From contig OX422210.1 of NCBI GenBank assembly GCA_949130495.1, positions 28,432,681-28,496,680 of the forward strand: a stretch of 64,000 nt of DNA. The letters are read 5' to 3'. The stretch comes from Sambucus nigra. Taxonomy: Eukaryota > Streptophyta > Magnoliopsida > Dipsacales > Adoxaceae. The translations under genes and the position numbers were made by a program. Below the pieces are notes generated by a model that was not told the DNA's origin, made no database searches, and was given only the letters and a program-made list of their open reading frames with translations. Of the stretch, positions 23,032 through 34,800 are shown piece after piece; positions within the stretch are counted from its first letter, which is position 1; each line of letters starts with the position of its first letter.

Positions 23032-23794
23032 ATTATCTGTGAGATGATGTGATTCAGGATTCATGAAATGATTAGGTGACTCGCAATTGAAATTACGCAA
23101 CTTGTATTTGGTGAACAAGGGATGGGATTTGTTAATTGTAACCATAGCGATTTATGGTAGTACTTCTTTCATGCATAGTGGGTATTAACTTATTCAGGGC
23201 GAGGACTATAACACGTACAAGTAAAACGGAATCCGATTAGGTATGAGTAGTGTTTTGCCCACTGAGTCTTTACGCGTATGTTGAATTTGAATATGCTCAC
23301 CTTATGTATTTTCAATTTAATTTTTGTAGCTTTGTATTGAGAATGCTTGAAATTTTGGGTTCAATCTCATCTCAAAAACCACTACGGCAGCCCATGGGGA
23401 TAACTCTCACCCTACCACTTATAAGATCAAAAGTTATACTACATGGCCTCAAATTTGACAAATAACGCCATTATAAAAGCCCATTACATTTTCCCTCGAA
23501 ATATACTTTGAAACGTTGACAGTAGGGAATTTTTTTTTAGATATTTAGTTGATGGTCTTATTTTTTTGAATCGGTTAATTTTTAGTCCCATGTCATTTTA
23601 TTTTTTGTTCTAAGTCTCAAAATAGTTAATATTTTTTGCATTTTTAGTAAAATGTCTATAACTAGTAAAATGACACATAATTTTAAAAAGTAGGACTTCC
23701 AACGAATTATAAAATGACATGGGAGTGGATCCAAAAAAAATTAAATACTTAGGACTTTAAACTAAAGATCCCAAAGAGAAGCGAAAAGAAGTTA

Positions 23795-23796
<2 letters not shown>

Positions 23797-23847
<51 letters not shown>

Positions 23848-23853
23848 CTCTCT
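23797..23853 (+). repeat. (AC)n(TC)n microsatellite
   Basis: About 24 AC units followed by about 5 TC units, abutting the foldback element to the right. Confidence 0.97.
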
Positions 23854-24222
23854 CATGCACACCAAGTTTGCACATTGATTTTTTACTTATTTTTTTAAAA
23901 TATTAAAAAACATAATTTTGAGTTGAATTTTTTTATATGACAATTAAACATTTCAATGAACCCATATAAAAAAATCAGCTGAAATAATTTTTTTTATTAT
24001 TTTTAAAAAATCGATCAAACCTTCACAGATTGTAAAGTGTTTTAAAAAGTGCGAAAGTTTGACCCTTTTTTTTAAAAATAGCAACAAAGTTATTTTGAGT
24101 TTATTTTTTTTATATGGCCCACTTGAAATGTTTAAATGCCATATAAAGAAATTCAACTAAAAATTATTTTTTTTACTATTTTAAAAAATCGATGTGCAAA
24201 CTTGGTGTGCAGAGAGTCTATT
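23845..24222. mobile_element. Foldback MITE of about 378 bp
   Basis: The left end CTCTCTCATGCACACCAAG and the right end CTTGGTGTGCAGAGAG are inverted. Complementarity continues inward over AT-rich arms (AAACATTTCAATG / CACTTGAAATGTTT) for most of the element, so it could fold into one long hairpin. Confidence 0.7.
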
Positions 24223-24232
24223 TTTGATGATT

Positions 24233-24242
<10 letters not shown>

Positions 24243-24263
<21 letters not shown>

Positions 24264-24276
24264 GGGGGGGTGGGGG
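24243..24276 (+). repeat. Poly-G tract
   Basis: 28 consecutive G, one T, then five G. Such runs are prone to sequencing slippage; the exact length is uncertain. Confidence 0.9.
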
Positions 24277-24487
24277 AAGTCTTCACATCAAAAGTCTCAA
24301 AAAAATTCAGTCGAAACGTGGGTGATATGATCATAAAAAAGTTTTAGGTACCAAAAAATGCACATGTACATATCATTTTTTTTAATAGTAAACATTTGAA
24401 TTTTTTTATGATTTTTTTTATAATCTCCATAGTGATGAGATCATGTACAAACAAAAACATCAAGCAATTCAATTTTTTTATCATATC

Positions 24488-24509
24488 ATCTCTCTCTCTC
24501 TCTCTCTCT

Positions 24510-24554
<45 letters not shown>
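24488..24554 (+). repeat. (CT)n(TA)n microsatellite at LTR edge
   Basis: About 12 CT units then about 20 TA units, running into the first bases of the LARD-like 5' LTR (TATAACACCCC, expected TGTAACACCCC). Confidence 0.95.
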
Positions 24555-24555
<1 letters not shown>

Positions 24556-26857
24556 CACCCCTTAAATTCAAGGACCTTTAATTAAATAATATTTGGGGAG
24601 AAAAGGAATTTATTTTATTTGGAGGAATTAAATTCATGATTTGAGAAATTTTTAAATTTGAGCAATTTATTAATTTGGTGAATTGGGGATTAATCATTTT
24701 GTATTATTTTATGTCATATTTTGAGGTCTTAAATTTGAAATATGTTACAAATTAATTTGGATGGTAATTCGGAGTGCACGGTTGAATCTGGATGGGTCAA
24801 AATAGTTGAAAATGAGTGATCATATGTATATATTGGGTTCGGGACTTAATTAAACATGATTGAGCTCCAAATAAAGAGTTTGGGCCATTTTTAGAAGGCC
24901 CGTAGGCCCAAAAACGGGATTTAAGCTTGAATCATAATTGGGTAAGGGTAAGACAACCTAAAGTCATTTTAGAAGACTAAAATTGTGGAGAGCTTGAGAG
25001 GAAAGCCATTAGAAGACAATTTAGGGATTTTGGAAGGTAGCTTGAAGAACAAGAAGAGACCCTTAGATTCAATCCATCTTCCTCATCCAAAGACCTTGAT
25101 CTACATTGAGGTAAGTGGTTTAATTTGTAAATTGTTAACGTGTATTTACTTATTCATATTAAAGGAGGTGAGAATTTATTAAAATGTTAGGATTGTGTTC
25201 TTTAGAAATTGGGGATTTCTTTGATTTGAAGCTATAAATCTGTGTGTGTGTGGGGAGGGAGGGGGGGGGGTAAGATTTGATGAAATTGATGTTTTAATTG
25301 ATGTAATTATTAGGGTTGGATTGAATATGATATAAGTATGAAATTATGATGAATCTGGGGACGTTTTGATGAAGAAATTTGTACAGAATAAATGTTGAAA
25401 ACTTATTAATGGGGGACTGGGTTTTTAGCAGAAGAGAGAGAAGAAGATGATGATACTAGGGTCATTCGAACAACCTGGTTCTCGTTCAAACGAGAGCCAC
25501 TGTTGTTCGAACGACATGGCTTATCATTTGAACGACCTGCTAAGTCTATTAGATTTCTGGTTTCCCCTGATTCAGACATGTTATGTGTTAGAGATTCATA
25601 GTTTCTGCTTCAGTTGATTTTTGAAATTTGAGTATGAATTAGGGTTTAATTTGTGAGTACATAACCTTAAATTTATTAGAGGGTTAATGAAATTGAAGAT
25701 GAAAGGTTCGTGATTTAGTAAATGGTAACCTTGTTAACATTTCTGGAATCTTGGTTATGATTTAGGGTTTAATTAGTGTGTACTTACCCTTGACTTAATT
25801 GGAGGATTAATGAAATTGAAGATTTAAGGTTCATGATTTAGTGAATTGTAACCTTGTTAATTAAGTGGGTAGACTTAATTGAATGAAATCGAATGACATA
25901 TTGAAACTATTAAACTATGGGACGAGAGATAGAGAGTTCGGTTATAATAGGTAGGGTGAAACCAAAATAATGAAAATTAATTACTGTATAATTATTTGAA
26001 ATGTAGTCGGACCATAGGCTTACATGTTTTAGGCTTGGGTGTGGGCATACTACACCGGTAGCCTAGGTTATATATATATACGGTGATGTGTATTATATAT
26101 ATACATGATTGATAAATATTTATGTGAATAATATTTATAGTAAAGAATATATATTCTAGTGCTATCAGGGGAGGTTGCGCGATGTGGGTGAATCCCCAGG
26201 TCATAGCGTTCGGTTCACAATTGTGATGAATGGTATCTAATTCGATCTCACTACCGTAGAAAACTATGTCCGCCTCCACAGCGTTTGTTTATTGTTTTGA
26301 ATCGGGGAGCTAACCGTATCAGGGTTTCGGGTGGATGAGAATACCCGTTTATGATAGCACCTAGAGAACACCCGATGAGTGCCTACTAGGGGGATAATAT
26401 ATATCTACGACATGTATATATGAATGTTATAGGATTAGTACGTATATATGGTTTAATTATATACGGGATGATATAGGACGAGAATTGTATAATTAATATA
26501 ACTTGTGAAACGGTTTTATAGTATTGAATGAGAATTTGCTCAAATAAGTTCATGTGCGTAACAACTTATAATGTGTACGCTAAACTCACTCAGGATACAG
26601 TAATGATGCAAATAGTATAATATTTGGGATAAGACTAGTTACCGGGGGTGGTGGCGGCTAGGTCAGTTATGTATAATTCGTTAGGCGTGCACATTAGTTG
26701 AGGGGTGAGGTGTTCTCAAGATTGTGTACGACACTAATTTAAAAATGAATAGCATCTGCATTTTAATTTCTTGCATTTAAATACACTTGCTAAATATTTT
26801 TAAAATGTTTTGGGTTCTAACCCTTTCTATAAAATATTTTCAAAACCTTTTAGGTGT
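24551..26857 (+). repeat. LARD-like 5' LTR, part 1
   Basis: It aligns from ACACCCC onward with 35437-37800. Shared landmarks include GTGGAGAGCTTGAGAGGAAA, the GTTCGAAC-type inverted motifs, and the CACCGGTAGCC block. It is interrupted at AGGTG by the CACTA element. Confidence 0.88.
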
Positions 26858-26903
26858 CACTACACCAAAATGGGCAAATTGTCACCTTTCAGCCGGCTAG
26901 CCT

Positions 26904-27046
26904 TGCCAATGTCATTGACCGTGACAAAAAAAACACGTGTTTTATGTCACGGTCATTGACCTTGACACGACCGTGACAACTAATTGTCACGGTCAATGAC
27001 CGTGACAATTCTTGTCACGGTCAATGACCTTGACACGACCGTGACA
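26904..27046 (+). repeat. Left subterminal palindromic repeats of the CACTA element
   Basis: Four to five copies of TGTCACGGTCAATGACCGTG-type units, each nearly self-complementary, some with the variant CATTGACCTTGACA. In En/Spm such subterminal motifs bind TnpA. Confidence 0.85.
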
Positions 27047-27086
27047 ACTTTTCCAGCAAAAACCCTTTCCCCCTTCTTTTTTCCCT

Positions 27087-27095
27087 CCCACCGTT

Positions 27096-27132
<37 letters not shown>
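27087..27132 (+). repeat. (TC)n microsatellite
   Basis: A CTCTCT run of about 30 bp within pyrimidine-rich DNA between the subterminal repeats and the G-rich minisatellite. Confidence 0.85.
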
Positions 27133-27138
<6 letters not shown>

Positions 27139-27194
27139 ATATATATATTTGTCTGTATATTTATGTGTGTATGTGTATATATATATATATGTGT

Positions 27195-27490
27195 GTATGT
27201 GTGTGCGTGTGTGGGGAGTGGGGCGGGATGGGGCAGGGTGGGGGAGGGGGTGGTGGAGGGGGGCAGGGGGTGGGGCGGGGTGGGGTGCGGGGTGTGTGTG
27301 TGTGTGTGGTGGTGTGTTTTGGGGGAGGGGGTGGTGGAGGGGGGCAGGGGGTGGGGGGTGGGGGTGTGTGTGGTGGGGGAGGGGGTGGTGGAGGGGGGAA
27401 GGGGGTGGGGTGGGTGGGGTGTGTGTGTGTGTGTGTGTGTGTGTGGTGGGGGAGGGGGTGGTGGAGGGGGGCAGGGGGTGGGGTGGGGTG
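27195..27490 (+). repeat. G-rich minisatellite 1
   Basis: Repeats of GGGGGAGGGGGTGGTGGAGG followed by GGGGCAGGGGGTGGGG and a TG run, about four units. Strongly G-rich on the + strand, with dense G3+ runs. The long proline/histidine-rich and glycine-rich frames here are repeat artefacts. Confidence 0.92.
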
Positions 27491-28226
27491 CAGTGGCGGA
27501 CCTAGGATTTTTAGTAAGGGGGTGCGAAATTTTTCGAGCAATGTAGGGGTTCAGGGGCGGTAGCCCCAAAGGCAATTTTTTTAGGATTAACATTGAAATT
27601 ATAAGAAAATTATACTTCAATATTGAAAATTAACTGAAAAAATAACACTGAAATTTGAAAATTCTCCTAAATATTTTTAACATTGCCCCTAAATACGATA
27701 CCCCTAAATATTGAACACAAAAATACAATACCCCTAATTTCTAACATACCACTAAATATTTCTAACATTTAAAGGTTTGAGAAAAAAATACTCCTAACAT
27801 TGAATAGTGTTAGTTTCCTAAATATTTACAAATGAACACAAAGATACTCCTAACATTGAATGATTTAAACCTTTGAAGGAATACAAAAATACTTTTTAAC
27901 ATTTAATTTAAAAAAATTAAACATTTGAATAAAAACGTTTTATATACTTAACAAATAACTTACCTGAAAAACATTCTCTTCCTGGTACTTCTACTCTTCT
28001 ATTTAGGGTTTTGGTAAAATGTTTCTTCCGTGTTTTTCTATTTAAGTATAATAAATTACATACTCTGCCCCTTAGCTTTAAAACACTAACAAACAGATAC
28101 ACCTTCCGATCCTAGAGTTTACACATAGGCCCCAATATTATTTTTTTTGCGCATACCTGTACAGAAATTTCCGAAAACAAGGGGTGGGCGGCCGCCCACT
28201 CTCGGGACCACCTAGGTTCGCCCTTG
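27491..28226. mobile_element. hAT-like nonautonomous element nested in the CACTA element
   Basis: Terminal inverted repeats CAGTGGCGGACCTAGG and (inverted) CAAGGGCGAACCTAGG, with an 8-bp TSD GTGGGGTG on both sides (27483-27490 and 28227-28234). The 736-bp AT-rich interior has no supported ORF. TSD length and CAGNGGCGGA-type ends point to hAT. The flank is itself repetitive, so the TSD match carries less weight than usual. Confidence 0.75.
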
Positions 28227-28254
28227 GTGGGGTGGTGTGTGTGTGTGTGTGTGA

Positions 28255-29020
28255 ATAGGTATAATTTTTTTCACTCCCTCTCTAACCCTCCACAATTGAT
28301 TCTTATGCTAAAATCCTTGCTTACACAATATATATAGGTATAATTCACGGGCTTTAGCTAAACTAGGGTTTTATAGAGTTTCGCTCCTACTACTTGGTCA
28401 ATGACTATACTAGGGACCAAAGATAAATAAATAAACTGGATTCAAAGTAAATACTAGGAAATCCCAATTTATAACCGTCTAATTTATATCCTTTATTTAT
28501 TTAATCACGATTCATTCCACTAAATAATCATGATTGCACTCAAATTTAATTATTTATAAATCACTCGAAAGAATGTGTTCTTATTATTAAAGTTTATTAC
28601 GGTATATTATGATTCCCCACGTTATGTTTTCGATACCCTCTTGGTTAAATAAATTTTCTACTAACCGATTTTAATGAATATCTGATCAATTCCTTGATTC
28701 TAAAACTTAATTCTATAGGATTATAAAATAGTTCATCGGATGGGTAAATAAAACATATAAGTCTATCAAGGGGTATCACAATCCAAATTATTTCTTGGAC
28801 GTGAATTCCTCCAAATTATGATCTCATACATATTCACACAATGATTGACCAACTTGCGAGGATCTATTGTTCTAACATATAATTGAACTTCACCCATCGC
28901 AATCGAAGAAATAATTGTGAAAGAAATTTGATATCCATAACCCTAGGGATTAAGAATCTATGAACTTTTTGTAAACGATATGAGATTTCCCATTTTTAAT
29001 CAAGAACATCCTTAGACTTG
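28255..29020. other. AT-rich island between G-rich minisatellites of the CACTA element
   Basis: About 765 bp of AT-rich DNA without ORF, starting and ending sharply at TG/G-rich repeat. It may be part of the 5' leader or introns of the TnpA-like gene, or another insertion; I found no clear terminal repeats. Confidence 0.45.
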
Positions 29021-29160
29021 TAGGGGGTGGGGTGGGGTGTGTGTGTGTGTGTGGTGGTGTGTGGTGGGGGAGGGGGTGGTGGAGGGGGGCAGGGGGTGGG
29101 GTGGTGTGTGTGTGTGTGTGTGGTGGGGGAGGGGGTGGTGGAGGGGGCAGGGGGTGGGGT
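29021..29160 (+). repeat. G-rich minisatellite 2
   Basis: Two further units of the same GGGGGAGGGGGTGGTGGAGG plus TG-run repeat, directly upstream of the TnpA-like gene. The array seems to have been split by the hAT-like element and the AT-rich island. Confidence 0.9.
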
Positions 29161-29189
29161 GTACTAATAACATTTTTTTTACAGCAAAA

Positions 29190-30837
29190 ATGTCTCCTTC
29201 AGATGTTAATGTGAAGATGATGATGCTGTTTATGATGATGTCGTCTGGGTTCGGTGGTAGCGGAGGCGACGAGGGCTCCTCCGCCGCTAGGCTCTCCAAA
29301 TATGGAAAATTTGGGATTACCGTCGAAAATAAGTCGGAGCTTTTAGCGAGATCCCTAAAGCTGCTAAAGACGGTCATCGGCCCAGGGTTTATGAGTTGGA
29401 AGGAGGTGCCGTATGAGCTCAAGTTAGCTGTTTGGGCGGCACTACAGGTAATATTTATATGAATATTTCAATTTATATTTATATTTATATTTATTCGCAA
29501 CTAACATTGTATTTGTTGGACATGAACAATTCAACTTGGATCCAAAGCTACGCGATTCCGTCTTGGAGCAGTTGAGGGAGAAACACAAGACGTGGAAGAA
29601 AAATATGCGGACACGGTACTTTGGAAAAACACGAGAGTCCATTTTACAATGGCGCGGATCCGTCCCGCCCAAGGAGCCGATCTCATTGGCACAATGGCAA
29701 AAGTTCATTGACAATGAGATCGAGGATCGACAATTGGCATCTCGCCAATCGGGGAGGGAAAATCGGGCTAAAAAGATGGACGTGCACTACTCCGGCCGGA
29801 CCTTTTATGCTGAGGTGGAGCATAGAATGCAGGTAAGATTTAATTTATCTATAACTACAAAAATATATTATTGGATATTATTTTACTTTACGGGGTCGAT
29901 ACTAATTTTACTTTACTCTATTTTATTTCAGGGGGTAGGGAGTGGGCCAGGGGGTAAGCCACATAGGCTCGATACTTATGTGGCTCTTCGGACGAAGAAG
30001 GGGAAGGACAAGGAGGTGTCCCCGAGCGTCGCGGCCACGATTATAAGTAATCAAACAGTTTAATTATTGTTAATTACGTTATAATTTTTTAGTTTACTTA
30101 TTTTACTAATCATGTGCTTTTTGTCATTTCAGGCAAAGCTTAAGGAAGTGCATGAGTCGCAGTCTGATGCCGACAAGGCATCTTTGTCCACAGACGCACT
30201 CAGCCAAGTGCTTGGCTCTGATCGCAAAGGGAGGACAAGGGGAGTGAGCTCGCAGGTGGCCAAATCTAGGATCATCGGATTGGAGACGAGCGACACCGGG
30301 TTGTCTCGAACGGTGGATTCACACGACGCGAAGCTGTCCCATTTGGAGGCGACGGTCCAAGATATGTATGCATTCATGAAGAATACGTTGGGTGGAGACC
30401 GTAAAGGGAAAGGGAAAGGGAAGGAGAAGGCGGTGGAGGAGGAGGTGCGGGAGGACGAGACGCAGGATGACGAGGATGTGGACCTCGCTGCTTCATCACC
30501 GACACGTTCGTACTTCGACGATCCACTTCCCTATTTGACGCCCTCCAACAGACCATTGTCGATAATTGGTTGGCCGAGCGTGTTCATATTGGACGTATTT
30601 GATGGCCAGCGGATAGGGCGGGGGTTGAGGGACCCGAATATCGTCGAGGGTGGAATAGTCCATGGACGTGTGCTTCAAGAGATGAAGTCCAGGGTGCTCG
30701 TCACGCATGTCATACCCGGGAAGGAGAACTCCCTATTGTGGTTGCGAGAACAATGCGGCACGACGTATATTAGTGGGTGCGTCAATTCGTATGTCGTGTG
30801 GCCTACTCACCTCCTCAGTTTTATCCAAGACATGTAG
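29190..30837 (+). pseudogene. TnpA-like protein with plant Transposase_24 (Ptta/En/Spm) domain
   Basis: Likely exons: 29190-29447, about 29526-29832, 29932-30046 and 30133-30837, with GT donors after CAG or near 30047 and TTTCAG acceptors at 29931 and 30132. Exon 2 has the domain signature: the WRxxR-like zone (KTWKKNMRTRYFG), PISLAQWQKFIDNEI, SRQSGRENRAKKMDVHYSGR. Exon 4 has a predicted coiled coil (DSHDAKLSHLEATVQDMYAFM) and a long acidic/lysine-rich stretch. In En/Spm, TnpA binds subterminal repeats and aids transposition. No canonical acceptor is visible before exon 2, and the exon 3-4 join is out of phase, so the gene may be broken or spliced differently. Confidence 0.7.
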
Positions 30838-31076
30838 TAACATTATTTTTAAGTTTGTCCATTTTAATTAAATTTGGATTATATCGTCATGTATATTGTT
30901 TTTACTTTGAATATTTGGATTATATCGTCATGAATATATATTTGCATTATCTTTAGTTTGTGTTGGATATATGATGTTTGGAACAGGTACAACGTTGCTA
31001 TAACAGGTACAAATATACTGCTGGGCAGTGGCGGTGGCCATACTGCCCAGCAGATTTTTTTTAAATTCTGCCCAAA

Positions 31077-31358
31077 ATTGTCACGGTCATTGACCGTGAC
31101 AAGTCCGCGACAAAGTTGTCACGGACGTGTCACGGTCATTGACCGTGACAATTGGGGTCACGGTTATGTCACGGTTTAGAACCGTGACAAACGTGTCACG
31201 GTCATTGACCTTGACACGACCGTGACACAAAACGCGAGTTTTTTGTCAAGGTCAATGACCGTGACACGACCGTGACAAAAAAAGTTGTCTCGCCTCGAAA
31301 TGTCACGGTCATTGACCTTGACAAGGTGAATTTGTCAAGGTCAATGACCTTGACAAAT
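31077..31358 (+). repeat. Right subterminal palindromic repeats of the CACTA element
   Basis: About eight to ten GTCACGGTCATTGACCGTGA-type units and variants (CACGGACGTGTCACGG, GGTTTAGAACCGTGAC, TCAAGGTCAATGACCTTGA). The right array is longer than the left, as is common in CACTA elements. Confidence 0.85.
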
Positions 31359-31377
31359 GGGCAGATTTGGTGTAGTG

Positions 31378-31857
31378 TGTCCAGCCACAGGGATGTCGAA
31401 ATTATTCTATTTATGGTTTGCGCAGCTGCGACCCAGGTGGATGTTGCAGGACTTTAACTTAGTTTCTTGAGTCATTTCATTTCTAGAGTACGATGCAATC
31501 AGTGTTCCATTTGGGCATGTCGCCCTAGTTGTTCCATTTTATTTTCATTACTTGTTGTATTCAGTTTTTACTCTTGTGATTCATTTCATTATTTGATTTG
31601 AAGCTCATGGTTGTTTCGGCAAGATTTATATTTATTCCATTTTAGTATTGCTTGATGGTTAATTATCTATATTCTTTCGTATGTTGTTGCTGGGATGTTA
31701 AATAAAAAGATAAAATTTGACACCGTGTCTTTTGAATACTAGGTGGTTAGTAAGTTTAAAAAAAATTCGACAGTGATGCTAAGAATGAACCAGATGAGAT
31801 TCTTGTTTAATTTGGTATAGGACTGATAACCCGGTATTTATTAGGCGGGGTGTCACA
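31378..31857 (+). repeat. LARD-like 5' LTR, part 2
   Basis: It resumes with the duplicated TGT and CCAGCCACAGGGATG, matching CCAACCACACAGAGATG in the second LTR at about 37800. It ends GGGGTGTCACA. Confidence 0.88.
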
Positions 31858-31859
31858 GA

Positions 31860-31871
31860 TGGTATCAGAGC
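31860..31871 (+). promoter_or_regulatory. Primer binding site of the LARD-like element
   Basis: TGGTATCAGAGC lies two bases after the LTR end, complementary to initiator Met tRNA. Its perfect preservation contrasts with the coding-free interior. Confidence 0.88.
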
Positions 31872-34800
31872 ATCAGGTTCTAGTGTCTTTAGGATCTGTG
31901 CGGCTTTTTACGTTTCAGCGTAGTGTTCTTTGATATTGAGCCTTATTATAGGGTTGTTGCATTCCTTCACGTATATGATTTACGTTCTTTTGCTATAGGG
32001 TATAGTTCATGTGATTCATGTACGATTTCGATCGAGAGTGGAAGATCAAACATTTCAGAACAAAAAAATGCGAGACGTTAGAAGGATTGCAGGAGGGAAG
32101 ACTCATCAGAAGTTTTAAAGCATTCTGAAAACAATGATGCAATCGGAGTCACCATATTGTTCGAAAAATTAAAGTTAGAGTAACTGCTTGGGGTATAGTA
32201 GTTTCCCTAATAACCATCGTGAGCGATGATAGTGCAAAGTTAAAACCCCAAGTGTAGACGACAAGGGGTGAGGGTCAAAGAAAATTTTATTTCAGAAAAA
32301 TAATCCGCTAGGATTCGAGGGAGGTGCGAAAGAATGATTTACTAGTGGGTAGAGAACATCCAATTGGTATTACATGTGGGGGAGTGTAGTGTCACTCAAG
32401 TCAAAATTTCGGGCAAGGAAGTTTTCCATTAGAAGCAGTATGGGGTGACAGGAGCCAGTCACCACATCCATGGGGAGGTACCATGAAGAAAGAAGCATGT
32501 GGGGTACGAATTATTAGGAATACTCTCACTAGAGGTTAAATTAAGAGACAAGGAAAATTTAAGTAATCTTCCAAAAGGGTCGGACAATGGCCGGATGGGA
32601 AGAAAATTGGATGGAATTCGCAAACTTCATTACCGAGGAAAGGGATACAAATAATCAAATAGGGTTTATAAGTTTATATTAGACCCATCGGGTAGAATAT
32701 TCAATCATGGATAGGAGATCTGGCTAGGATGACTGATGTCGTTGTCGTCAAAGTTGTATAATTACAATTGGTATCAATGCTCTCTAGAGAGGGGAGCTAA
32801 GAGAGTTGGAGAATCTATCGAAGAGTAAGTTCGTGTTTTTAGTGATAGTAAGGTTCTAAGGGAAGGAATACCCAGTAGGGGACCCAGGCTAATGATTGAG
32901 GTCAATGAAATTTCTACTGAGTAATGGTGGGTTTAGTTAGGGCCATCAAGGCCAGTAACCAAGTATTGTATCAACAAATCCAAAGGGACAATTGGGTCAA
33001 GACTACCAGGTCCGTGAGAAAGACAATCCCGACAAGGCCGTTGGGGCCAGAGAAAGGAGGGACGACACAAAGAGGTATTTTAGTTATAAAAGTGTGGAAA
33101 CACATGGGTGGATTTTGTCCATAGTGAGTTAGGGGACATGAGCTATATGCCTAGTAGGAGCATCTGTTGGAGAAGTTTTTGGTTTGGTTAGTACACGGGT
33201 GTTATGTCTATTAACCGTTGAGCCAATAGTATTATGAGTAACTGAAACTATAAGTCTTATTCTGAGATGATTGGGGTATGTTTTATGTGATTCAAGCGGT
33301 TCACAGTAATGTATTAGTACTAGACTCTCGTGAGAAAAGGGATTTAGTGGAAGTATAGTTAATATCATTAGTATGTGTATTCTTATCATAGAGTAGCGGG
33401 GTACTCTTCGGTTCCACCTGAAAGGAATAGGTGGGTACATTGAGACGATGTATTTCTTGAGGACTAGCTCCTTTGAGAGGTAATAATTGAGGTATGGTTT
33501 TATCTTAGGTATGGACGGGTTAGAAATGGTGGGCGATTATAGCAAGGATATTGTGTTTGTTGTTTCAGTGCCGGATGTATATTCTCTCGAGATCTCTCAC
33601 CTAGAATAGGGTTGAGCAATATCATAGCGTCAACATTGTATGCAATAGACTTCGTAAAGTACAATTTTCTAGTTATATTGGATTCCGATGCGTAGAACGT
33701 TTACGAATAAGATTCAGGGTGTGTTGGGTTACCGCGGAGTGGAGAGATTTAACTCGTCATTAATAGTTAGCGTTAAGGACTTAGTGATAGTGTGAGCGCA
33801 GCAGCATATGACTCCATTAGAGACACGGGAGGTCATGATTAGACTTATGAGTATAGGGACAGAGTTTGAGTTCCCCGCATGTACGCTTTGGGCTCTGTGG
33901 AAATCAAGAACCGATGATGCTAGGAATAATGCACTAGGAAAAGTTCTTTTGGGCTTTACTGGGAAATGTTATATGCATAAGCCTTAATAATATGTCAAAA
34001 GTGTGGAGATGTCATTGGATTCTAGGTCATCGTATTTAATGGTAATTAGTGAACGTGTGGAGAAAATATGTTGAGTAGAGTGCCACTAAGAGATAGGGCT
34101 AGTGGAGCCGAAAAGTGTTGTGATAGAAACACTGCGAAGTTTTGGAACCACAAATTGTTATGTTGTGCGTATTGATATGTGTTTTGTGTGATTTATTTTA
34201 GCCACTTTTGCCATCATAGAAACCCTTAGGTATGGGACTAAGGGAGTATTTTGAGGATCTCACATCGATAATAAAGGTGGTGTAATGTCGAGGAGAATTG
34301 AATGGTAATGAGTTAGTCATCGAAAATATTTGGAGGATATAGCCATGTCGATAATACGTGGGCCGAAATTGAGACAAATATGGTTACATATTTTATGATC
34401 GGAGGTTTGTGCAATTAGGCTCGAGATAGAATGTGTATGGGCACCCTGGGAAGATACAGAGCCTCTACGGTGAAGATATTTAGTTGATTCGGGGAGAAGA
34501 CGCAAAGGTAATGATTTTGGGTATATTCCGAAGGAATGGGAATAAGATGTTCCATGGATTATGAAACGGTAAAGTGTGTGTGGGGGGGGGGGGGGGGGTT
34601 TGGAAGTGATATTGAGTGCGCCACAACTTATGATTTGTTACCACTAGGATGTGCGAGTGAGACGAATATTAGTGGATGTGTTGGTTGAAATAGCCATATT
34701 GTATATATGTAAGTACCGTGGGATAACAGATCATTTGGTGTTAACCAGAAGAGAGTGGAAGCTACACTAAGAGGAAGGTTGCATTATATGAGACATTTCT

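Larger units (their letters stand above)
22920..24550. other. Region upstream of GLR, no gene
   Basis: It holds the GLR 5' flank, one foldback element, microsatellites and a long G run. Short open frames, such as 23250-23465, have no recognisable product. Confidence 0.7.
26858..31377 (+). mobile_element. CACTA (En/Spm) element with TnpA-like gene only
   Basis: It starts CACTACACCAAAATGGGCA and ends with the inverted form of CACTACACCAAATCTGCCCA. A 3-bp TSD TGT flanks it (26855-26857 and 31378-31380), and the sister LTR shows the empty site. Both ends carry subterminal palindromic repeats. Inside lies one gene with a Transposase_24-like domain. I see no TNP2/TnpD-type transposase, so the 4520-bp element is probably nonautonomous. 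It also holds G-rich minisatellites and a nested hAT-like element. Confidence 0.93.

Noticed and set aside
27021..27620. Long proline/histidine-rich and glycine-rich open frames on both strands
   Set aside because: They translate the G-rich minisatellite and the TC/TA runs in all frames; no codon structure or domain.
33129..33440. 103-codon - strand frame in the LARD-like interior
   Set aside because: No motif, no partner, AT-rich chance frame.
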